Source: Bacteroidales bacterium
GTDB taxonomy: Bacteria; Bacteroidota; Bacteroidia; Bacteroidales; VadinHA17
Direction: 5' to 3'
Length of the DNA: 11,139 bases
Assembly (NCBI GenBank): GCA_003520925.1
Contig: DOTV01000182.1
Coordinates: forward strand, 27,525-38,663
The position numbers were made by a program, and so were the translations under genes. The notes beneath the pieces were generated by a model. The model saw only the letters and a list, made by a program, of their open reading frames with translations, did not search any database and was not told the DNA's origin. Positions 7,521 to 11,139 of this stretch are shown piece after piece. Numbering within the stretch: position 1 is the first letter of the stretch; every line of letters starts with the position of its first letter.

Positions 7521-8618
7521 TTAAACATTGAACCTGATATGAAGTATATCACCGTCTTCAACCACGTAGGTCTTTCCTTCAATATAAAACTTCCCGGCTT
7601 CCTTGCAGGCATGTTCCGACCCCAAAGTAACAAAATCATGATATTTCATTACTTCTGCCCTGATGAACCCTCTTTCAAGGTCGCTGTGAATTACGCCTGC
7701 AGCCTGTGGGGCAGTCATCCCCTTTTTAATTGTCCAGGCCCTGATTTCCATCGGTCCGACAGTAAAGAATGTCTGGAGGTTAAGCATCTTATATGCCGCC
7801 CTTACCATCTTATCGACCCCTGGTTCATCCAAACCTGCATCCTTAAGAAATGCAAGCCTGTCCTCAATGCTCTCAAGCTCTGCTATTTCTGCTTCAACTG
7901 CTCCGGCGATCACCAGTATCTCTGCATTTTTACCCTTCAGCGCTTCTTTTACCTTTTCAACATATTTATTTCCTGAAACAGCCGATTTCTCATCGACATT
8001 ACAGACATACATAACGGGTTTCATGGTAAGGAGGAAAAGGTCATCGACATGTTTCTTTTCCTCAGGTTTTACATCGAGGCTGCGGGCATTGTTAAAATTC
8101 CCTATATGATCCCTGTACTTTGTCAGAACTTCTATACCATGCTTTGCTTCTTTATCTCCGGCCCTTACAAGTTTCTCGAGCCGCTGCAGCTTCTTCTCGA
8201 CCGATTCCATATCCTTGACCTGAAGTTCAAAGTCGATAGTCTCCATATCCCTTACCGGATCGACTGAACCGTCAATATGAGGAAGGGCATCATTATCGAA
8301 ACATCTCAGAACATGAATAAGAGCATCAGTATTTCGAATATCTCCGAGAAATTTATTACCGACACCCTCACCCTTGTTCGAGCCGCGGGTAAGTCCGGGT
8401 ATGTCAACAATCTCTACGGTTGTATTAACGATTTTGTCTGTAACCTGATGTTTTTCAAGTTCGTATAATCTGGGATCCGGAACCTGCACCAACCCGATAT
8501 TTGATTTGGTGGCGCTGAATGCAAAAGCATTTGTTTCACCCTTTGTGTTTGAGATGCAATTGAAGATGGTAGTTTTGCCAACGTTGGTGATTCCAAGTAT
8601 TCCGCATTGAAGAGCCAT
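7521..8618 (-). CDS. ychF: YchF/OLA1-type ribosome-binding ATPase
   Basis: YchF is a universally conserved Obg-related P-loop NTPase that binds ribosomes and prefers ATP to GTP; it is tied to translation and stress responses. The 365 residues show the P-loop GITNVGKT (9-16), DIPG (72-75) and the long G2/G3-adjacent stretch with GEGVGNKFLGDIR (83-95). At 207-210 the G4 position is NVDE instead of NKxD, the change that explains ATP preference in this family. A coiled-coil helical insert lies near 130-200. The C-terminal TGS domain (about 282-363) ends in the typical GKTYVVEDGDILHIRFNV. The ATG at 8618 gives the family start MALQCGILG and matches the usual length. A strong promoter lies just upstream (8644-8673). 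The secreted peptidase follows after 8 nt. Confidence 0.97.
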   Translation of the reverse strand: MALQCGILGITNVGKTTIFNCISNTKGETNAFAFSATKSNIGLVQVPDPRLYELEKHQVTDKIVNTTVEIVDIPGLTRGSNKGEGVGNKFLGDIRNTDALIHVLRCFDNDALPHIDGSVDPVRDMETIDFELQVKDMESVEKKLQRLEKLVRAGDKEAKHGIEVLTKYRDHIGNFNNARSLDVKPEEKKHVDDLFLLTMKPVMYVCNVDEKSAVSGNKYVEKVKEALKGKNAEILVIAGAVEAEIAELESIEDRLAFLKDAGLDEPGVDKMVRAAYKMLNLQTFFTVGPMEIRAWTIKKGMTAPQAAGVIHSDLERGFIRAEVMKYHDFVTLGSEHACKEAGKFYIEGKTYVVEDGDILHIRFNV

Positions 8619-8623
8619 CAGAT

Positions 8624-8641
8624 TCCGTATTAAATTACGGA
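8624..8641 (-). other. Inverted repeat in the ychF leader
   Basis: TCCGTA at 8624-8629 and TACGGA at 8636-8641 are perfect inverted copies separated by TTAAAT. The repeat lies between the -7 box and the ychF ATG, 5 nt from the start codon. The predicted transcription start falls at or within its upstream arm. It could be an operator-like protein site or a small 5' hairpin affecting initiation. A six-base stem in A/T-rich DNA may also arise by chance. Confidence 0.35.
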
Positions 8642-8643
8642 TG

Positions 8644-8673
8644 CAAATTTACAGATATTCCCGGGTTAAGCAA
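8644..8673 (-). promoter_or_regulatory. Bacteroidota-type promoter of ychF
   Basis: On the minus strand TTG (8673-8671) is followed after exactly 19 nt by TAAATTTG (8651-8644), a perfect match to TTG-N19-TAnnTTTG. The ychF ATG lies about 25 nt downstream of the -7 box, giving a short leader of roughly 20 nt. The promoter probably drives ychF and the peptidase gene 8 nt behind it. Its -33 element lies inside the last codons region of the RHS relic and only 11 bp from the point where homology to the intact RHS gene ends. Confidence 0.75.
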
Positions 8674-9019
8674 TTATTAAAACATGCTTAATCTCCATCT
8701 TTGCCCTTTCGTTATCGGCATTGTAAACAAAAGAGGCACTATATGGATCTTCCTGGATTGTATTAACGGCTTCAAATGAAGTATATGTAAGCGAATCAAC
8801 ACTATTTGGAATGATCATGGAAGTAGGGCTGATCTCACTCAGGGCATAAGGTTTGAGTGTATTATTATAAAGGAATGATCCCACATCACTTTTTGTAAAA
8901 ATACCTCCCTTGTCATAGTGATATGCCATATCGAGTGTTGTGGTAGTACCCTTCATTATGTAGTCGAGCCTATCAAGCCCATCATAATAGAAATCCTCTT
9001 TCAAGCCAGCCTGTCTTTA
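8666..9019 (-). pseudogene. Truncated RHS/YD-repeat fragment
   Basis: This is a remnant of an RHS gene. The open part translates to about 112 residues from a TTG at 9004, with YD-repeat features such as FYYDGLDRLDYI and MAYHYDKGGIFTKSD. In-frame RHS-like codons (RQAG) continue upstream to about 9019, where a TAA closes the frame. From 8916 down to 8685 it matches the right-hand RHS gene (11139-10908) at 91% nucleotide identity without gaps. After the shared KMEIK segment it diverges into HVLIIA and stops, so it lacks the whole RHS core and any C-terminal toxin. It has no signal peptide, ribosome binding site or visible promoter. It is most likely an inactive recombination remnant. A translated short product cannot be excluded. 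Confidence 0.8.
8685..8916 (-). repeat. Direct repeat, left copy (RHS segment)
   Basis: This 232-bp stretch aligns without gaps to 10908-11139 at a constant offset of 2223 bp. I counted 20 mismatches, about 91% identity. The match stops sharply at 8685. The right copy is cut by the window edge, so the true repeat may extend further, possibly through 9019. Both copies have the same orientation and flank the toxin domain and its neighbour gene. Confidence 0.95.
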
Positions 9020-9127
9020 TAAGAAATTATGAAAGGTTCCCTTCTATCGTATTAAATTTAATAAATACTTATAAAGTGAGTTGGCATGAAACTGCATAAA
9101 CTATCAAAATAGTTACTCCTGGATTTT
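9020..9127. other. Short non-coding spacer
   Basis: A/T-rich gap between the small secreted-type gene and the RHS relic. I see no gene, no consensus promoter and no convincing terminator. The only pairings are short ones, such as AAGG-GAA-CCTT near 9032-9042 and GTATT/AATAC near 9048-9068. Confidence 0.5.
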
Positions 9128-9661
9128 CTATTCAACAACTTTCAATTTAATCCAATTTGTTTTAACTATTTTACCATTATTAACACTTTGTAATTGTAAG
9201 TTAGCTCGAATTCTATATAAGCCTTTAAATATTAAAGAATTTACCAATTCTATCCCAAGCTTATATTTATTACTTTTGCCTGGAGCAATAGTAGTGTAGT
9301 TTCTTTCATAGCATATTAGTTGATAATCTTGAGCATATGATGAATCCCTTTCTATTTGATCAAGGGAAAGAAACTTATGCTTTCTAGGGACAAACATTTC
9401 TATATCAAATACTACTTCTACATCTTCTTGAAGTAAGCTTCCGCCAATAAATAAATCGTCAGGAACTTTAACAGGAACCTTACTATTGTTTGTAAGAATT
9501 AAATATACCGCTTTTGAATCCTTGACTTTAAAAGTTTTCTTATCACTTTCAAGATGGACTTCAATGTCACATCTAACTTTGTCAATAGCTTGCGTGCTAA
9601 ATAGGTATATTTGATTCTGAACAATGAAATTAAAGTCTAATAACAAAATAAGTAGATTCAT
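9128..9661 (-). CDS. Putative secreted protein, candidate RHS-toxin immunity protein
   Basis: I do not recognise a named family. The 177-residue product opens with a hydrophobic segment (about 2-22) that looks like a signal peptide or membrane anchor. The mature part is rich in alternating hydrophobic and polar residues typical of beta-strands: VYLILTNNSKVPVKVP (52-67), then VVFDIEMFVP, then TTIAPGKSNKYKLGIEL (123-139), then GLYRIRANLQLQ and a final TNWIKLKVVE strand. This resembles an immunoglobulin-like fold of the kind seen in BsuPI-type proteinase inhibitors. The gene starts 12 nt after the RHS toxin stop, behind an AGGAGG box (9670-9675). Its position suggests an immunity protein protecting the periplasm or cell surface. 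It is visibly more A/T-rich than the housekeeping genes, which fits horizontal transfer. The function is inferred from context only. Confidence 0.75.
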   Translation of the reverse strand: MNLLILLLDFNFIVQNQIYLFSTQAIDKVRCDIEVHLESDKKTFKVKDSKAVYLILTNNSKVPVKVPDDLFIGGSLLQEDVEVVFDIEMFVPRKHKFLSLDQIERDSSYAQDYQLICYERNYTTIAPGKSNKYKLGIELVNSLIFKGLYRIRANLQLQSVNNGKIVKTNWIKLKVVE

Positions 9662-9669
9662 ATTTAACT

Positions 9670-9675
9670 CCTCCT
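9670..9675 (-). promoter_or_regulatory. Strong Shine-Dalgarno AGGAGG overlapping the RHS stop codon
   Basis: On the minus strand the sequence reads TAGGAGGAG: the RHS stop TAG (9676-9674) shares bases with a perfect AGGAGG, 8 nt before the ATG at 9661. Most genes here lack any Shine-Dalgarno, so this box stands out. It suggests that the small gene is translated efficiently, and coupled to the toxin, from one transcript. Confidence 0.7.
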
Positions 9676-11139
9676 ATCGACCAAAATAACTTTGTAGTCG
9701 TATATATAGATAATAATATTTTGTGGATAGATCAGGACTAAGGCTGCTATAATGCCGAATTGCGTATCCATACCATGTGGTCCGATTCTGCTGATCCTCA
9801 GCTGGAAGCCAGGAGTTCATAAGAGTTTGAGAATAAGCAATAAACTCTCTTACATCCTGATTCTGAAAGTCTTTCATTGGTAATTCATAATAATGCTGAG
9901 AAACATGAATCATTTCGTGATAAACAGATTTTACTGTTGTTCCCCATGATAGATTTGTTAAAAATTTAGGGCCGAAAAATATGGTTTGTTTTTCTCCAAA
10001 ATATCCTTCTGTGGTACTACGGGTTCTTAATTCTGGCTTAATATTCAGGCTGTATAGTTTTTCTACACCAAAGTCAAGGTCATAGTATGAAATTAGTGTT
10101 TTTAATGCTTCTATTGGATATCCAGTAATAACTAGATATCTAAAAATCTTTTCTTGAGTGGTTTTTTGATTTGTAGTTCCACTTTTTTGATTCAAGCTGT
10201 TGTCCCCACCAAAACCGGGGGCATTATTTCCTCCTCCACCTCTATTCCCTCCAAATCCGCTTATAAGAAATGCATAATCATAACCTCCATGAAAGACATC
10301 TTCATACATTGCACCAAATAGCTCCTTAAGCATCTGATCAACGTGAGATTGAGGTCCATATACAATATCATGAACATATTGGACAGTTACAGAAACATTA
10401 AAACCAGTCGGATCAGTATATTTCAACGGATTATTCACGCAATACGAATACCTGTTCAGATTCTGGGAATTATAAGGATCCTGAATGTTATTATCCGGAC
10501 TTAAAAATTGTCCGGCAATGGGATCGTACATTCTGCCATTCATGTTGATTAAATTGAACCATGGCAGATGCTCATGTCCTGTAAATCCTCTTCCGGCAAT
10601 AAACAGAGCAGGTTCTGATCCCGGATCGTAATTTACCCACCCGCTTGTGGAACGCATTCTATCCCATGCATCATAGCTGTATTGATATTCCAGTGTATTC
10701 GTTGAGGCATTAACCACATGGGTAATACTGCCCAGATGATCTCTCAGAAGGATATAATATGTTGTAGTTCCACTTTGTGTTATAGCAACAACAGGGGCAG
10801 TATATGAATCTCCCCCGATAAAAGTGTATTCCCTGGTAGTTCCACTCGCTGTTTCTTTTATATAGCTACTTTCAGGGTACCACCTTGCCAGAATTGTTGT
10901 AGTGTTTTGCTTAACCTCCATCTTTGCCCTTGCGTTATCGGCATTGTAAACAAATGTGGCGCTATATGGATCTTCCTCGATTATTTTAACGCTTTCAAAT
11001 GAAGTATATGTAAGCGAATCAACACTATTTGGAATGATCATTGAAGTGGGGCTGATCTCACTGAGGGCATAAGGTTTGAGGGTATTATTATATAGGAATG
11101 ACCCAACATCACTTTTTGTGAAAATATCTCCCTCGTCAT
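9674..11139 (-). CDS. RHS-repeat protein with C-terminal HExxH metallopeptidase-like domain (5' end outside window)
   Basis: The reading frame is open to the right edge, so only the C-terminal 488 or so residues are present. Numbering from the internal Met at 11041, YD-repeat material covers about 1-130, including LLRDHLGSI (98-106) and YSYDAWDRM. The RHS repeat-associated core follows (about 149-213): FTGHEHL, NMNGRMYDPIAGQFLSPDN, NRYSYCVNNPLKYTDPTGF. Next come a variable tail and a Gly/Asn-rich linker (261-284). The final domain contains VYHEMIHVSQHYYELP, an HExxH zinc-binding motif (H375, E376, H379), with E399 in VREF as a possible third ligand. RHS cores form a shell around a releasable C-terminal toxin. 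A metallopeptidase effector is therefore likely, though surface or gliding-related roles are possible. The tail is more A/T-rich than the core, as expected for an exchangeable module. Confidence 0.9.
   Translation of the reverse strand, partial: DEGDIFTKSDVGSFLYNNTLKPYALSEISPTSMIIPNSVDSLTYTSFESVKIIEEDPYSATFVYNADNARAKMEVKQNTTTILARWYPESSYIKETASGTTREYTFIGGDSYTAPVVAITQSGTTTYYILLRDHLGSITHVVNASTNTLEYQYSYDAWDRMRSTSGWVNYDPGSEPALFIAGRGFTGHEHLPWFNLINMNGRMYDPIAGQFLSPDNNIQDPYNSQNLNRYSYCVNNPLKYTDPTGFNVSVTVQYVHDIVYGPQSHVDQMLKELFGAMYEDVFHGGYDYAFLISGFGGNRGGGGNNAPGFGGDNSLNQKSGTTNQKTTQEKIFRYLVITGYPIEALKTLISYYDLDFGVEKLYSLNIKPELRTRSTTEGYFGEKQTIFFGPKFLTNLSWGTTVKSVYHEMIHVSQHYYELPMKDFQNQDVREFIAYSQTLMNSWLPAEDQQNRTTWYGYAIRHYSSLSPDLSTKYYYLYIRLQSYFGR
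10908..11139 (-). repeat. Direct repeat, right copy (RHS segment, cut by window edge)
   Basis: This is the partner of 8685-8916, lying inside the intact RHS gene just before the core region. It matches the left copy over 232 bp with 20 mismatches and no gaps. It reaches the window edge, so the full extent is not visible. Confidence 0.95.

Noticed and set aside
7539..7976. Plus-strand open frame of 145 codons opposite ychF
   Set aside because: Antisense to the conserved TGS end of ychF, with no recognisable motif and cysteine-rich, random-looking composition.
9032..9070. Possible terminator hairpins after the candidate immunity gene
   Set aside because: Stems are only 4-5 bp, A/T-rich and without a following T-run in the right place.
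10190..10265. Gly/Asn-rich stretch as a separate repeat element
   Set aside because: It is a low-complexity protein linker between the RHS core and the C-terminal domain, with no repeated DNA unit.
1..11139. CRISPR array, tRNA or rRNA genes, insertion sequence
   Set aside because: No regularly spaced short repeats, no cloverleaf or rRNA-like sequence, and no transposase-like protein were seen; the only sizeable repeat is the RHS pair.

Overview
The window looks like chromosomal DNA of a Bacteroidota bacterium, probably Bacteroidales or a relative. The grounds are: gldE-gldD gliding/type IX secretion-associated genes, a peptidase carrying a type IX secretion C-terminal sorting domain, a geranylgeranylglyceryl phosphate synthase of the bacterial type, a PafA-like phosphatase relative, mostly Shine-Dalgarno-poor starts, and two exact matches to the Bacteroidota promoter pattern (TTG, 19 nt, TAnnTTTG).

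Layout. Positions 1-278 are an A/T-rich leader with no gene. Positions 279-4078 hold a tight plus-strand operon: ssb, gldE (TTG start), gldD, an Sfp-type 4'-phosphopantetheinyl transferase and a GGGP synthase. The last two junctions are a 15-nt gap and a 14-nt overlap, and gldE overlaps gldD by 23 nt. The operon meets the minus-strand genes tail to tail with an 8-nt stop-codon overlap at 4071-4078. Reading right to left on the minus strand, 8618-4071 holds ychF, a secreted M14 zinc carboxypeptidase 8 nt behind it, and a PafA-like alkaline phosphatase superfamily protein with its own promoter. Several of that protein's predicted active-site residues are substituted.

Positions 8666-11139 are an accessory polymorphic-toxin region, also on the minus strand. 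It contains the C-terminal part of an RHS protein that runs off the right edge (RHS core, Gly/Asn-rich linker, then a variable C-terminal domain with an HEMIH zinc-protease motif). Twelve nucleotides after it, behind a strong AGGAGG ribosome binding site, lies a small secreted-type protein of unknown family, which is the natural candidate for the cognate immunity protein. Next comes a truncated RHS relic whose 232 bp match the RHS gene at 91% identity without gaps. The relic ends just before the ychF promoter, so the accessory island abuts a conserved housekeeping gene.

The most interesting points are the proposed metallopeptidase toxin/immunity pair with its flanking direct repeats, the degenerate PafA-like active site, and the coupling of an archaeal-type ether-lipid enzyme to gliding/T9SS-associated genes. 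All assignments come from reading motifs by eye; no database search was run.
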